Shown: positions 53,057-62,431, counted from the stretch's first letter. The stretch is 64,000 nt of DNA from Aquabacterium parvum (GCF_001447195.1 NZ_LFRI01000324.1:1-64000); one strand, 5' to 3'. The notes: generated by a model not told the origin, from the sequence alone. A program made the numbers and translations.

Positions 53057-53293
53057 TCAGGCGGGCAGCGAGGTTTGACGGAGGTAGCCCATGCCTTGTG
53101 CCAGCGCGTACTGCTGAGCGGCCAAAGGCGTGGAGAACAGCGGGATGAAGCGGAACACCCTGTCATGGGTGGCCGAGCCCTGGCCGCTGCGGATGGACAA
53201 GGAGGCGGCGTATTGGCCGCAATCGGTTTGACGGGTCACAGGTGACAGGAGGAACCTGCCAACCTGGCGTCGGAGCAATGAGAGGTCGTTCAA
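53057..53293 (-). CDS. Conserved 78-aa protein of unknown function, copy 1
   Basis: A small protein with no signal or membrane segment, paralogous to the 78-residue product at 58965. Shared blocks are VGRF-LSP-TRQTD-GQ, ASLSIRSGQG, HDRV-RF-PLF and AL-QG--Y-RQ--L-A. Coding similarity throughout and equal length argue that the frame is real. The start is TTG at 53293 in both copies; an in-frame TGA lies just upstream. No ribosome site is evident. The RRM gene follows, as in the other cassette. Function unknown. Confidence 0.7.
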   Translation of the reverse strand: MNDLSLLRRQVGRFLLSPVTRQTDCGQYAASLSIRSGQGSATHDRVFRFIPLFSTPLAAQQYALAQGMGYLRQTSLPA

Positions 53294-53596
53294 GTGAAAT
53301 CAGGTCAGGCTGTGCGAAGCGGCTTCGCAAGGCACAAGCAAGGCATGCGAGCCGATGACCACGAACAACGTGGCCGACAGCGATGCCGGGTCAACGGGGG
53401 CAGATCAGGATCCGGCTTGCGTGAAGCACCCGTGGAGCACGGGCGAGCGGGATCGGTGAACCAGACGAAGCTTGCCTGGGGAGGCAGGTGACCGCGCGAT
53501 GGGGTCAGCCCTGCTGAGGAGCGAGGCGCAACCCTGGCGGGGTGCGCATGGCGACAAACGGCTGCGGAGGTAAGCGAAACGGCAGCGAGTGCGCGG
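53294..53596 (-). promoter_or_regulatory. Long untranslated leader of cassette 1
   Basis: About 300 bases between the promoter and the TTG start, without a convincing longer gene. It shares two blocks with the leader at 58788-58964: GTTTCGCTT-CCTCCGCAGC near the 5' end and CAGGCAAGCTTCG further in. Conservation in non-coding sequence suggests RNA structure or a regulator-binding site, perhaps temperature-dependent given the RNA-binding protein downstream. Confidence 0.45.
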
Positions 53597-53605
53597 ACTG
53601 TAGCA
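53597..53605 (-). promoter_or_regulatory. Extended -10 promoter of cassette 1
   Basis: On the minus strand TGCTACAGT is an extended -10 (TGn TACAGT). The surrounding GCTGCTA-AGTCCGCGC is the same as before the second cassette. No good -35 is visible. Confidence 0.55.
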
Positions 53606-53637
53606 GCGAAGTGAAAAACTTGCTGGTTTATTTTCAA

Positions 53638-53847
53638 TCAGCTCGAAAGTGGGGCGCTGGGGCGTGCTCCGTTGCCCATCTGCCGCGCCTGCCAGGCACG
53701 CAGCGCCTGGCGGTAGGCGTCCATCGCCATGTCGTGCGCGTCGAAGATGCAAGGGTCGCAGCCACTGCCGCAGCACGCATTGATGTCTGGCGGCTCGGGG
53801 GGCTCGGGCATCGGGTCGTGGTTCGAATCGGCGTTCTCGGGCGTCAT
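53638..53847 (-). CDS. Oxidoreductase-like domain protein, 69 aa
   Basis: A short protein with a Pro/Glu-rich start and the Cys cluster CCGSGCDPC near residues 25-33 followed by IFDAHDMAMDAY. This matches the small 'oxidoreductase-like' N-terminal domain (PF09791 type). The three to four cysteines could bind a metal. Length fits the bacterial stand-alone form. It ends close to the promoter of cassette 1 and lies downstream of xdhC on the same strand. Confidence 0.7.
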   Translation of the reverse strand: MTPENADSNHDPMPEPPEPPDINACCGSGCDPCIFDAHDMAMDAYRQALRAWQARQMGNGARPSAPLSS

Positions 53848-53906
53848 GCGCACATTGTCTCGCAGGAGGCGTGCATGCTTGGCCCACCGTGCGCCGAGGG
53901 CCGGGC

Positions 53907-54881
53907 TCAGGCGTCGAGTTGAGTGCGCACCGCGCTGAGCATGCCGTTGCGCACCGCCACCATCTCGGCCACGATGGACACCGCGATTTCGGGCGGCGTG
54001 TGGCTGCCGATGTTCAGGCCAACGGGTCCGTGCAGCCGTCCGATCTCCTCGGGCGCGAGCTCGAAGTGAGTGACCAGGCGTTCCTTGCGGCGTTCGTTGT
54101 TCAGCCGAGACCCCACCGCCCCCACGTAGAAAGCCGGGGACTTCAGGGCTTCGAGCAACACCATGTCGTCGAGCTTGGGGTCGTGCGTCAGTGCCACCAC
54201 GGCGCAACGCGCATCGGGCTGCATCGCCAGCAAGGTGTCATCGGGCATGGTGTGAACCAGCTTCGTGCCGGCCACGTCCCAGCCGGCGCTGTGCTCTTCA
54301 CGGGGGTCGCACACGATGACCTCGTAGTCCAACGCCAGGGCCATCTGGGCCAGGTAGCGTGATATCTGGCCCGCACCGATGACCAGCAGGCGCCATTGCG
54401 GGCCATGCACGGTGCGCAGCTGTTCGCCATCCCAATGCATGGTGGCGCCGCGTGGGGCGTCAGACAGCGTCGTGGTGCCCAGCGCCAGGTCCACGTGCTT
54501 GAGCGTGAGCTGACGCCGGCCCAGGCGCTCGCTGAGCGCCTGCAGCAGCGACGCGCTGGGGTCGGGCTCGACCACCAGCTCCAGCGTGCCGCCGCAGGGC
54601 AGGCCGATGCGCGCGGACTCTTCCTGGGTGACGCCATAGCTCAGGGTAAAGGGGCGTTCGCCCAGCATCCGGCCCTCGCGCATGCGCGCCACCAGGTCGT
54701 CTTCGATGCAGCCACCCGAGACCGAACCTTCGATCAAGCCGTCGTCGCGAACCACCAGCCACGAGCCCGGGGGGCGGGGGGCCGAGCCCCAGGTGCGCAC
54801 CACGGTCACCCAGGCCAGGCGGTGGCCGGCGGCGGCCCATGTCCGGGCCGTGGCCAGCACTTGCAGGTCAACGCTGTCCAT
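53907..54881 (-). CDS. xdhC: XdhC-family molybdenum hydroxylase maturation factor
   Basis: 324 residues with the XdhC/CoxI N-terminal domain ([42 protein letters not shown]) and C-terminal Rossmann domain ([42 protein letters not shown]). XdhC proteins bind and sulfurate the molybdenum cofactor before insertion. It is 9 bases behind the large hydroxylase subunit gene in the same operon, consistent with that role. Confidence 0.9.
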   Translation of the reverse strand: MDSVDLQVLATARTWAAAGHRLAWVTVVRTWGSAPRPPGSWLVVRDDGLIEGSVSGGCIEDDLVARMREGRMLGERPFTLSYGVTQEESARIGLPCGGTLELVVEPDPSASLLQALSERLGRRQLTLKHVDLALGTTTLSDAPRGATMHWDGEQLRTVHGPQWRLLVIGAGQISRYLAQMALALDYEVIVCDPREEHSAGWDVAGTKLVHTMPDDTLLAMQPDARCAVVALTHDPKLDDMVLLEALKSPAFYVGAVGSRLNNERRKERLVTHFELAPEEIGRLHGPVGLNIGSHTPPEIAVSIVAEMVAVRNGMLSAVRTQLDA

Positions 54882-54890
54882 GTCGGGGGC

Positions 54891-57152
54891 TCAGGCCTTC
54901 AGGGTGTCGGGACGGATGGGCAGGTTGCGCACGCGCTTGCCGGTCGCTTGCGCGATGGCGTTGGCCACAGCCGGTGCCAGCGGCGGCACGCCGGGCTCGC
55001 CAATGCCTGTGGGCTTCTCGCTCGAGGGCACGATGTGCACCTCCACGCGCGGCATTTCGTTGATGCGCAGCAGCGGCTGGTCGTGGAAGTTCGACTGCTC
55101 TACCAGGCCGTCCTTGAGTGTGATGCCGCCGTACAGGGCGGCCGTCAACGCGAAGCCCACGCCGCCCTCCACCTGCGCCCTCACGATGTCGGGGTTGACG
55201 ACGGTGCCGCAGTCCACCGCGCACACCACGCGGTCCACGCGCAGCGAGCCATCGGCCTTGACCGACACCTCGGCCACTTCGGCCACGTACGAGCCGAAGG
55301 ATTCGTGCACGGCCACGCCTCGGCCTCGCCGCACACCCTTGGGGCCCTTCTTCAACGGCGTGCCCCAGCCTGCCTTCTCGGCGGCGAGCTTGAGCACAGC
55401 CGCGTGGCGCGGGTGCTTGCCCAGCAGGGCCAGGCGGTAGGCGACAGGGTCTTGCCCGGCGGCGGCGGCCAGCTCGTCGATGAAGGTCTCGGTGGAGTGG
55501 GCCGTGTGGGTCGAGCCCACAGAGCGCCACCAGTGCGAAGGCACTGCGATGTCGGTGGGCGTGTGCAGGTCCACGTGCAGGGCCGGGAAGCCGTAGGGCA
55601 GGTTGGACGCGCCCTCGACCGACACCGGATCGATCCCGTCCTTGATCATGCCGTTGAAAGCCGTGCCGCTCACGATGGACTGCCCCACCAGGCGATGGCG
55701 CCAGCCGGTGACCCGGTTCTGCGCGTCCAGCGCGGCCTCGATCGTGTGGTGGAAGGCCGGGCGGTAGTAGCCGCCTTTCATGTCGTCTTCGCGCAGCCAC
55801 ACCATCTTCACGGGCGCGCGGCCCTGGATGGCCTGCGCGATGCTGACGGCCTCGCGCACATAGTCGGCGTCCTTGCTGGCGCGACGCCCGAAGCTGCCGC
55901 CCGCGTACAGCATGTGGATGGTGACCTGCTCGGGCTTGATGCCCAACTGCTGCGCCACCATCGCCTGGTCGATGCTCTGGAACTGCTCGCCGTTCCAGAT
56001 CTCGCACGTGCCCTGGCCGAGCTTGACCACGCAGTTCAGCGGCTCCATGGAGGCGTGCGCCAGGAAGGGAAAGTCGTAGCTCGCACGCAGGGTGCGCTGG
56101 GCCTGGCTGAAAGCTGCGTTGACGTCGCCTTCGCTGCGCGCCACCGCGCCGGGCTGCTTGGCCAGCTCGTGGTACCTGGCGAAGATCTCGTCGCTGCCCA
56201 GGCGGAAGGCGTTCGAGTCGTCCCAGTCGACGGTGAGCGCATCGCGGCCCTTCTTGGCCGACCAGGTGTCCTTGGCCAGCACGGCCACGCCATTGGGGAT
56301 CTGAACGACTTCGACCACGCCCTTGACGGCCAGGGCCTTGGAAGCGTCAAACGATTTGACCTTCGAGCCAAAGCGCGGCGGGTGGGCGACCACGGCGGTC
56401 AGCATGCCGGGCAGGTGCACGTCCTGCGTGAAGCGGGCACGGCCATTGACCTTCTCTGCCGAGTCCTTGCGCGCCGCGCGCTTGCCGATCAGCTTGAAGT
56501 CTTTGGGTTCCTTGAGCTTGACCTCCGTGGGCACGGCTTGCTTGGATGCCGCCTCGGCCAGCTCACCGAAGCCAGCCTTGCGGCCGCTGCCCGGGTGCGA
56601 GACCACGCCTTCAGACACCCGCACCTCGGCCGCTGGTACGCCCCAGCTTTGTGCGGCGGCGGCCACCAGCATGGCGCGAGCCGTGGCACCGGCCTGCCTC
56701 ATCTGCAGCCAGGAATTGGCCATGGCGGTGCTGCCGCCCGTGCCCTGCATGGGCCCGAACAGCAGGTTGTTGTAGCGGCTCGGATCGGCCGGCGCGCCTT
56801 CGACCTTCACCATCGGCCAGGCGGCGTCCAGCTCTTCGGCCACCAGCGTGGCGATGCCGGTGTAGGTGCCCTGGCCCATCTCGATGTGCTTGGAGACGAC
56901 GGTGACCACGCCATCGGTGCCGATGCGCACGAAGGCGTTGGGCTCGAAGGCGGGTGCGCTCGGGGTGGCGCCGCTTGCGGTCATGCCGGGGGCCGCCGTG
57001 GACGCGGCTTGCGCGACGGGCAAGGCACCGGGCAGGTAAAGCGCCAGCGTCAGACCAGCACCGCCTTGCAGGAAGCGGCGGCGGCTGTCGTTTTCGATGC
57101 GCACTGGCGTGGTGTGAGCGAGGCTTTGGGCAAAGCGGTTGATGAAGCGCAT
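54891..57152 (-). CDS. iorB: Molybdopterin-dependent hydroxylase large subunit (IorB-like)
   Basis: 753 residues. The N-terminus carries a twin-arginine-type signal ([20 protein letters not shown]), so the enzyme is probably exported folded with its cofactor. Two halves of the xanthine-oxidase family Mo-binding domain follow; the GIGEPGVPP near the C-terminus holds the catalytic Glu. It belongs to the isoquinoline-1-oxidoreductase/aldehyde oxidase type without FAD subunit. It pairs with the [2Fe-2S] subunit 11 bases upstream and with XdhC downstream. A GAGGAG precedes the ATG. Substrate is probably an N-heterocycle or aldehyde, not determinable here. Confidence 0.85.
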   Translation of the reverse strand: MRFINRFAQSLAHTTPVRIENDSRRRFLQGGAGLTLALYLPGALPVAQAASTAAPGMTASGATPSAPAFEPNAFVRIGTDGVVTVVSKHIEMGQGTYTGIATLVAEELDAAWPMVKVEGAPADPSRYNNLLFGPMQGTGGSTAMANSWLQMRQAGATARAMLVAAAAQSWGVPAAEVRVSEGVVSHPGSGRKAGFGELAEAASKQAVPTEVKLKEPKDFKLIGKRAARKDSAEKVNGRARFTQDVHLPGMLTAVVAHPPRFGSKVKSFDASKALAVKGVVEVVQIPNGVAVLAKDTWSAKKGRDALTVDWDDSNAFRLGSDEIFARYHELAKQPGAVARSEGDVNAAFSQAQRTLRASYDFPFLAHASMEPLNCVVKLGQGTCEIWNGEQFQSIDQAMVAQQLGIKPEQVTIHMLYAGGSFGRRASKDADYVREAVSIAQAIQGRAPVKMVWLREDDMKGGYYRPAFHHTIEAALDAQNRVTGWRHRLVGQSIVSGTAFNGMIKDGIDPVSVEGASNLPYGFPALHVDLHTPTDIAVPSHWWRSVGSTHTAHSTETFIDELAAAAGQDPVAYRLALLGKHPRHAAVLKLAAEKAGWGTPLKKGPKGVRRGRGVAVHESFGSYVAEVAEVSVKADGSLRVDRVVCAVDCGTVVNPDIVRAQVEGGVGFALTAALYGGITLKDGLVEQSNFHDQPLLRINEMPRVEVHIVPSSEKPTGIGEPGVPPLAPAVANAIAQATGKRVRNLPIRPDTLKA

Positions 57153-57163
57153 GGTCTTTCTCC

Positions 57164-57622
57164 TCAGGCCAGGGCTTTGGCCGCTTCGTGGATGGCGGCT
57201 CGGATGCGCACGTAAGTGGCGCAGCGGCAGGCATTGCCCGCCATGGCGGCATCGATGTCGGCGTCGCTCGGCTTGCGGTTCTTCGACAGCAGCGCGACGG
57301 CACTCATGACCTGGCCCGACTGGCAGTAGCCGCACTGGACCACGTCCAGCTTCTTCCAGGCCTCCTGCACCGCGCGGCCCACGCGCTGGTCCTCCATCGC
57401 TTCGATGGTCACCACCTTGCGGCCGGCCACGGCGGACACGGGCGTCACGCAAGAGCGCACGGCCTGGCCGTCAACGTGCACGGTGCAAGAGCCGCACATG
57501 GCCATGCCGCAGCCGTACTTGGTGCCGGTCATCTCCAGGGTGTCACGCAGCACCCACAGCAGCGGGGTGTCGGCGTCGACGTCCACGGGCGTGGCCCGGC
57601 CGTTCACATTCAGGTTGATCAT
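57164..57622 (-). CDS. iorA: [2Fe-2S] subunit of the molybdenum hydroxylase (IorA-like)
   Basis: 152 residues with two [2Fe-2S] domains: plant-ferredoxin-like cluster ligands CGMAMCGSC plus the later Cys, and the helical domain with CGYCQSGQ and CRCATY. It passes electrons from the Mo site to an external acceptor. First gene of the iorA-iorB-xdhC operon. Confidence 0.9.
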   Translation of the reverse strand: MINLNVNGRATPVDVDADTPLLWVLRDTLEMTGTKYGCGMAMCGSCTVHVDGQAVRSCVTPVSAVAGRKVVTIEAMEDQRVGRAVQEAWKKLDVVQCGYCQSGQVMSAVALLSKNRKPSDADIDAAMAGNACRCATYVRIRAAIHEAAKALA

Positions 57623-57656
57623 GCGGGGCTCCTTGGGGGGAATGGGGGCTGGTGGG

Positions 57657-58610
57657 TCAGGCTGCGGCCGGTGTGTGCCGCAGCAAGAGGGTGTCGATGT
57701 CGCGCCTGGGCGGTGAGCCGAAGTGCCGGCTGTACTCGCGGCTGAACTGCGAGGGGCTTTCGTAGCCCACGCGGAAGGCCGCGCTGGCTGCGTCCAGCTG
57801 TTCGCTGAGCATCAGGCGCCGCGCCTCGTGCAGCCGCAGCGATTTCTGGTACTGCAGTGGGCTCATGGCCGTCAGTTGCCTGAAGTGGTGGTGCAGGCTC
57901 GAGGGGCTCATCTGCACGCGCGCGGCCAATTCGGGCACGCGCAGGGGCAGGGCGTAGTTCTGCTTGAGCCAGTCAATGGCCTTGGCGATGCGCTGACTCT
58001 GGCTGCCGACCGAGGCGATCTGCCACAAGCGCGCACCCTGGTCGCTGCCCAACAGCCGGAAGTGGATCTCGCGCTGGATCAGCGGCGACAGCACCGGGAT
58101 GGCTTCCGGCTCGTCGATCAACTCGAGCAGGCGTTTGAACGCCTCCAGCAGCGGCGCGGTGACCGAGCCCAGCGACAGTCCCCGGTCCGAGCCCCGCTGC
58201 GCCGGGGGGCGGATGCCGCCATGCGCAATCAACTCGGCGATCACCTGCAAGTCGAGCTTGAGCACCAGGCCCAGGCACGGCTGGTCGCTGCTGGCGTCGA
58301 TCACCTGTGACGTGGCAGGCATGTCCAGCGAGGTGACCAGGAACCGGTCAATGTTGTAGGGGTAGGCCTCGTCGCCCACCAGCACCTGCTTCGTGCCTTG
58401 CACCACCAGCACCACGCTGGGCTCGATCAGGCAAGCGCAGGGCTCGGTGACCTCCTCGCGCCGAAAGAGCAGCAGGTTGGGCACGGCCGTGGTGGTCTCG
58501 CCCTCACCGGGCGTGGTGCGCGCGACCGCCTGCGCGAGGGTGCTGCGCAGCTGCGGGTGGGTGCCTGGGCCGTTTTGAGCGCCGGGTGGTTGGCTGACCG
58601 TGTGGGGCAT
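57657..58610 (-). CDS. AraC-family transcriptional regulator
   Basis: 317 residues. The N-terminal cupin-type AraC_N domain ([32 protein letters not shown]) suits a small hydrophobic effector. The C-terminal double helix-turn-helix reads [24 protein letters not shown] to [22 protein letters not shown]. It lies 34 bases upstream of iorA on the same strand and is the likely activator of the Mo hydroxylase operon. Start MPHTVSQPP is where the conserved part begins to be reasonable. Confidence 0.85.
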   Translation of the reverse strand: MPHTVSQPPGAQNGPGTHPQLRSTLAQAVARTTPGEGETTTAVPNLLLFRREEVTEPCACLIEPSVVLVVQGTKQVLVGDEAYPYNIDRFLVTSLDMPATSQVIDASSDQPCLGLVLKLDLQVIAELIAHGGIRPPAQRGSDRGLSLGSVTAPLLEAFKRLLELIDEPEAIPVLSPLIQREIHFRLLGSDQGARLWQIASVGSQSQRIAKAIDWLKQNYALPLRVPELAARVQMSPSSLHHHFRQLTAMSPLQYQKSLRLHEARRLMLSEQLDAASAAFRVGYESPSQFSREYSRHFGSPPRRDIDTLLLRHTPAAA

Positions 58611-58778
58611 GGGCGTGCCAAAGGTGGGGGCTGGCCACTGTAGCGCGGTGGCTCCGGACTTGGTGGGGTGCTCGGCCAATTCCGGAGGATCGGGCAAGGA
58701 TCTCGCAGGACCGTGCCATCCGTTCGGCGGGCCAGCCCCGGTCAGGTGCAAAACAAATGAGCACGTTTTGGCTCAGGC

Positions 58779-58787
58779 TGCTATAGT
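58779..58787 (+). promoter_or_regulatory. Extended -10 promoter of cassette 2
   Basis: TGCTATAGT fits the extended -10 consensus (TGn TATAAT) with one mismatch. It lies in the block GCTGCTATAGTCCGCGC that is also found before cassette 1. Initiation is expected near 58794. Confidence 0.6.
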
Positions 58788-58964
58788 CCGCGCGTTTGCT
58801 GCAGTTTCGCTTTCCTCCGCAGCACATGTCGACCGTCGCGGTCCCCGCGGCGCACCCTCGGCAGTCGCCTCCTTGCAGTATCCAGGTCCGGCAGACGCCT
58901 CCCAGGCAAGCTTCGCCCACCCGCCTGGCCCTTTGGCTGCGCAACCCAGCGCGCCCGCAACTGC
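58788..58964 (+). promoter_or_regulatory. Untranslated leader of cassette 2
   Basis: About 170 bases before the TTG start. It shares GTTTCGCTT-CCTCCGCAGC (near 58806) and CAGGCAAGCTTCG (near 58905) with the leader of cassette 1, although the rest differs. The bases between 58611 and 58778 hold no recognisable gene and separate the divergent AraC-type regulator. Confidence 0.45.
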
Positions 58965-59201
58965 TTGATCCATTCCCCTCATTTCGCTCGAACGGTTGGC
59001 CGTTTCGTGCTCTCGCCGATCACCCGACAGACCGACGCCGGCCAGTTCGTGGCCTCGTTGTCGATCCGCAGTGGACAAGGCTGCGTCAGCCACGACCGGG
59101 TGCATCGCTTCACACCGCTTTTTGCCTCCGCTCAAGCTGCCGCGCGTTACGCGCTGGACCAGGGCCTGAGCTACTTCCGCCAACCCGCCTTGCTCGCCTG
59201 A
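58965..59201 (+). CDS. Conserved 78-aa protein of unknown function, copy 2
   Basis: Paralogue of the 78-residue protein at 53057, with the same length, TTG start and conserved blocks (RTVGRFVLSPITRQTDAGQ, ASLSIRSGQG, HDRVHRFTPLF). The short, compact, slightly basic protein has no known domain. It is followed by infA (47 bases) and the RRM gene, which suggests a job in RNA or translation under stress, but that is inference. Confidence 0.7.
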   Translation: MIHSPHFARTVGRFVLSPITRQTDAGQFVASLSIRSGQGCVSHDRVHRFTPLFASAQAAARYALDQGLSYFRQPALLA

Positions 59202-59248
59202 TGGTGGCTGGTTGCGCTTGACCCATTGTTTGTTGAAGGAATTGCCCC

Positions 59249-59515
59249 TTGGCCAAAGAAGAACTCATTGAGATGCGCGGACAGGTCGACGAAGTGCTGC
59301 CTGACTCGCGTTTTCGCGTCACGCTCGAAAACGGTCACAAGCTCATCGCCTACACCGGCGGCAAGATGCGCAAGCACCGCATCCGCATCCTGGCGGGCGA
59401 CAAGGTTTCGCTGGAGTTGTCTCCGTATGACCTGAACAAGGGTCGCATCACCTTCCGTCACCTGGAGCCGCGTGCCAACGGCGCGCCCGCTGCGCCCCCG
59501 CGCCGCCGCTTCTGA
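59249..59515 (+). CDS. infA: Translation initiation factor IF-1, accessory copy
   Basis: 88 residues comprising the OB-fold of IF-1 ([59 protein letters not shown]) plus a Pro/Ala/Arg-rich C-terminal tail of ~15 residues. The normal IF-1 is 72 residues and lies in the ribosomal protein operon; Betaproteobacteria often have this longer second form. It starts with TTG at 59249 behind GAAGGA. IF-1 is coded with an RRM protein and the 78-residue protein, a setting that fits cold or stress adaptation of translation. Confidence 0.9.
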   Translation: MAKEELIEMRGQVDEVLPDSRFRVTLENGHKLIAYTGGKMRKHRIRILAGDKVSLELSPYDLNKGRITFRHLEPRANGAPAAPPRRRF

Positions 59516-59580
59516 TCCTGTTCCGGCCTGACGCCGCGGCGGGCCTTCGACATCCGCGGCATGCACTGAAAGGGTCCACC

Positions 59581-59934
59581 ATGGACAACAAGCTCTACGT
59601 CGGCAACCTGCCTTACTCGATGCGCGACGACGACCTGCAACAACACTTCGCCAGCTTTGGTGCGGTCTCTTCGGCCAAGGTCATGATGGATCGTGACACC
59701 GGCCGTTCCAAGGGCTTCGGCTTCGTGGAAATGGGCTCGCGTGACGAAGCTCAAGCCGCCATCCGCGGCATGAACGGTCAATCGTTCGAAGGCCGCGCCC
59801 TGGTCGTCAACGAAGCACGTCCCCGCGAAGAGCGCCCGGGTGGCTTCGGCGGTGGCCGTGGTGGCTCCGGCGGCGGCTACGGTGGTGACCGTGGCGGCTA
59901 CGGCGGTGGCGGCGGCGGCCGTCGCGGCTACTGA
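59581..59934 (+). CDS. RRM RNA-binding protein, copy 2
   Basis: 117 residues: RRM with RNP2 LYVGNLPY and RNP1 KGFGFVEM and a long Gly-rich tail with Tyr/Arg repeats (GGYGGDRGGYGG), longer than in copy 1. The RRM part is nearly identical to copy 1 at protein and DNA level. It ends the cassette and is followed by a strong terminator. Confidence 0.9.
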   Translation: MDNKLYVGNLPYSMRDDDLQQHFASFGAVSSAKVMMDRDTGRSKGFGFVEMGSRDEAQAAIRGMNGQSFEGRALVVNEARPREERPGGFGGGRGGSGGGYGGDRGGYGGGGGGRRGY

Positions 59935-59961
59935 GCACGGCTCGCGCTGTTGCTTGATTCG

Positions 59962-59980
59962 AGGCGCCTTGCAGGCGCCT
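59962..59980 (+). repeat. Hairpin after the RRM gene
   Basis: AGGCGCC-TTGCA-GGCGCCT forms a perfect 7-bp stem without a clear T run; possibly a 3' stabilising stem or weak terminator. Confidence 0.45.
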
Positions 59981-60010
59981 TGACCCCGCCGCAGGGACAA
60001 TGCGGCCTTG

Positions 60011-60036
60011 ACGCCACCCTCCAGGGTGGCGTTTTC
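60011..60036 (+). terminator. Rho-independent terminator of cassette 2
   Basis: The perfect stem ACGCCACCCT / AGGGTGGCGT (60011-60032) is followed by a short T run. Confidence 0.8.
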
Positions 60037-60088
60037 GTTGCGACAACGAGGAGCCGCCGATGCGCACCCGCGCCGATTGAACGCGGGC

Positions 60089-61228
60089 TCACGGCGCTTC
60101 TGGTGGGCACAAGTTGAGCGAGATGAAGGAGCGGTCGTGACCGTCACCGGGTGTGTAAGCCACGTGGCAGCCGCCTGGTGCGATCATGAGCTCGCGGACG
60201 ATGCACCGGCCGTGCAGCGATGAGCACTGTATGCGCCGCAGTGGCTGGCCAGCTCTCTTGAGGTAAAAGCCCGTCAGCTCGCTGGGCAAGGTGGGCACCA
60301 GCAACAAAGTGGCGCCCTTGACCGGGAACGCAACGCCACCTGGCGGGATGGCGTCGTTGAATGGCCGATTGACAGAGCGGCCCAGCGCCTGCAGATCGGC
60401 CTTGAGCTCATCTGCCAAAGGCGCCCGCACGAGCTGGTCCTGGTCCGAGAAGAAGAGCAGCGCAGGTTCGCCCTTGACCGATTCGCCCTTGCCCGGGATC
60501 GTGAACTGGCCCGGCTTGAGGAGCAGGCTGTTGTCGTGAGACTGATAGGACACGGTCGGCTCGATCTCGCCGATCTGCCCGTCCAGCGGCTTGGGGGGCT
60601 GGCCGTCGTTGACCAGTTGCATGGGGCTCTTGGGGCCTGCCTGCGCCGCGGAGGTGGCCACCAGCACCTTCTTGTCGTCCAAGTACAGGATGCCCTGGCG
60701 CCTGAGCTCTTGTCCGATGGCTTTCGTGTGAGCGGGCAGGGTGACTTTGCAGATGTGGGGGTTGATGTCGGTGTCGCTGGGCAGCTGCTGACGCTGCACG
60801 ACAGCCTTGTTGGTCGGCGACCAGGTGTATAGGTAGGTGTTGCGCGGGTCCGCCGCATCGGGCTTGGTCGACGCCCTGCTGAAAAAGGTTTTCTCGTGGC
60901 TGCCCTCGGCCACCACGAAGTAGTGCTTGCGGGGGTTGGCGCACCGCAGGAATCCAGCTGGGGTGATGGTGGTCACGCGCTTGGCCTGCAGGTCGATGGC
61001 GACCACCTTGGCGTTCCAGTGGTCGTACTTGCCTGGCTCGATGGGCGTGGTGACCAGCAAGGTCGTGTCGTCCACCCACTTGGCCTGGCCCGTCTGCTCG
61101 ATGATGGCGATGTCCGTCTGGAACCTCTCCAGCTTCACGGTCTCGACCGCGAAAACAGGGGCGCACGCCAGCACCGAGGCGGCCACGAGCCACCCCTTGT
61201 CGACCATGGGCGCGAACGCTGTTTTCAT
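60089..61228 (-). CDS. Exported protein of unknown function, 379 aa
   Basis: Signal peptide to about residue 23 (VAASVLACAPVFA), then a beta-rich body with repeated propeller-like blocks (AKWVDDTTLLVTTPIEPG, GILYLDDKKVLVATSA, KGATLLLVPTLPSE) as in TolB/DPP-type beta propellers. No catalytic residues are evident. The start at MKTAFAPMVDKG gives a normal signal peptide. It is convergent with cassette 2 and lies downstream of truD on the same strand. Confidence 0.6.
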   Translation of the reverse strand: MKTAFAPMVDKGWLVAASVLACAPVFAVETVKLERFQTDIAIIEQTGQAKWVDDTTLLVTTPIEPGKYDHWNAKVVAIDLQAKRVTTITPAGFLRCANPRKHYFVVAEGSHEKTFFSRASTKPDAADPRNTYLYTWSPTNKAVVQRQQLPSDTDINPHICKVTLPAHTKAIGQELRRQGILYLDDKKVLVATSAAQAGPKSPMQLVNDGQPPKPLDGQIGEIEPTVSYQSHDNSLLLKPGQFTIPGKGESVKGEPALLFFSDQDQLVRAPLADELKADLQALGRSVNRPFNDAIPPGGVAFPVKGATLLLVPTLPSELTGFYLKRAGQPLRRIQCSSLHGRCIVRELMIAPGGCHVAYTPGDGHDRSFISLNLCPPEAP

Positions 61229-61375
61229 GCTCACCCGAGAGGCACTTGAGTCCGAACATCCCAAGGTACGGCGAAACGCCGCTGGGTGCGCAAAGCAAGT
61301 GCGGGGTGATGAGACCTAGTTCACGGATGTGCGCAGAGCATGTGGCGGCTTGAAGGGGTCAGCCCTTTGCAACAC

Positions 61376-62431
61376 TCAGCCCATGCAGGCAGTGCCGTCT
61401 TCGAGGGCCGCAGGCTCTTGCTCGTTGAGCCTCTCAGGTTCGGTGGTGCTCAGGAGTTCGGCCAGGACAGACGTGGCGTAATTGCCCGCAGGCAGTGCGA
61501 ACGTGAGCACCAGCTGATCGGCTTGTGGCCACTCCCAGGACATGCCGTCCGGCAGTGCTACCAGGGAGCGGCGGTCCTGATCGAGGCCGGCGTGTTCCAT
61601 GCCGTCGCAAAGCGTGGCGTGGCGTTCGGACACGCTGCTCTCCAGGGCCAGCGCCTGCTCGGTGGTGCTCAAGCGGCCCCGACCCCACAAGGGACCGGTG
61701 GGGCGTCCTGCGTCGTCCATCACGTCGCCGGGCAGGTTCTGGCCCCACAGCCCCTGCTGGATGCGCATCGCCAGCACTTCGTTGAAAACGAAGGAGCGCA
61801 CGGCAGACAGGTAGATGCCCTTTTTCTTCGGGTTGCGCACGCGGATCTCGCGCGCCAGCATGGCCCGACCCTGCTCGATGTTGCCGCCATCAAAGCCGAA
61901 ACGCTGGGCGCCGAAGTAGTTGGGCACGCCGCGCGCGGCAACGGCCTTGAGGTTGGCTTCCAAGGCCTGCATGGCATCCAGGCCACCGGCCACGTCACGC
62001 AGCACGATGCGAAAGCGATTGCCTTGCAGGTCGCCGGGGCGCAGCTTCTTGATGTGTCGGCTCTGGCCCAGCACCTTGAACTCGGGGTGCTGAAGTTGGG
62101 TCAGGTCGGGTGTCTCGCCGGTTTTGCCGCTCGGAAAGTAGATGCTGAACCACTGGCGTGTGATGGCGTAGCGATCCTTGAGGCCGGCATAGCCCACGTC
62201 CTTTTCCTGCACGCCGGCGGCATCGGCCAGTTGCTGGGCGACGTAGGCGGTGTTGGCGCCGTTTTTCTCGACGTCCAGCCAGATGTGCTCGCCTTCACCC
62301 GATGGCAGCTGCAGCGGCAGCTCGGTCACGATGAAGTCCTCGTTGAGGCGCTTCAAGGTGGCGCTGGCGCCGGTGGTCGGGTAGGCGTTGGGCCATTGCG
62401 GCAGGGTGGTGTAAGAAGGCGTGTGGGTCAT
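61376..62431 (-). CDS. truD: tRNA pseudouridine(13) synthase TruD
   Basis: 351 residues, typical length. The catalytic Asp is Asp86 in GYAGLKDRYA; KRLNEDFIVTE and GNRFRIVLRD are further TruD hallmarks, and GVPNYFGAQRFGFDGGN marks the insertion domain. It isomerises uridine 13 of tRNA. The gene is transcribed away from the DUF3325 gene. Confidence 0.93.
   Translation of the reverse strand: MTHTPSYTTLPQWPNAYPTTGASATLKRLNEDFIVTELPLQLPSGEGEHIWLDVEKNGANTAYVAQQLADAAGVQEKDVGYAGLKDRYAITRQWFSIYFPSGKTGETPDLTQLQHPEFKVLGQSRHIKKLRPGDLQGNRFRIVLRDVAGGLDAMQALEANLKAVAARGVPNYFGAQRFGFDGGNIEQGRAMLAREIRVRNPKKKGIYLSAVRSFVFNEVLAMRIQQGLWGQNLPGDVMDDAGRPTGPLWGRGRLSTTEQALALESSVSERHATLCDGMEHAGLDQDRRSLVALPDGMSWEWPQADQLVLTFALPAGNYATSVLAELLSTTEPERLNEQEPAALEDGTACMG

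Larger units (their letters stand above)
52628..53605 (-). repeat. Inverted paralogous cassette (partner 58779-59934)
   Basis: Promoter, leader blocks, 78-residue gene and RRM gene occur in the same order here and, in opposite orientation, at 58779-59934, where infA is also present. The RRM coding parts are nearly identical; the rest is diverged. The two copies bracket the oxidoreductase-like/xdhC/iorBA/araC block. Confidence 0.7.
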
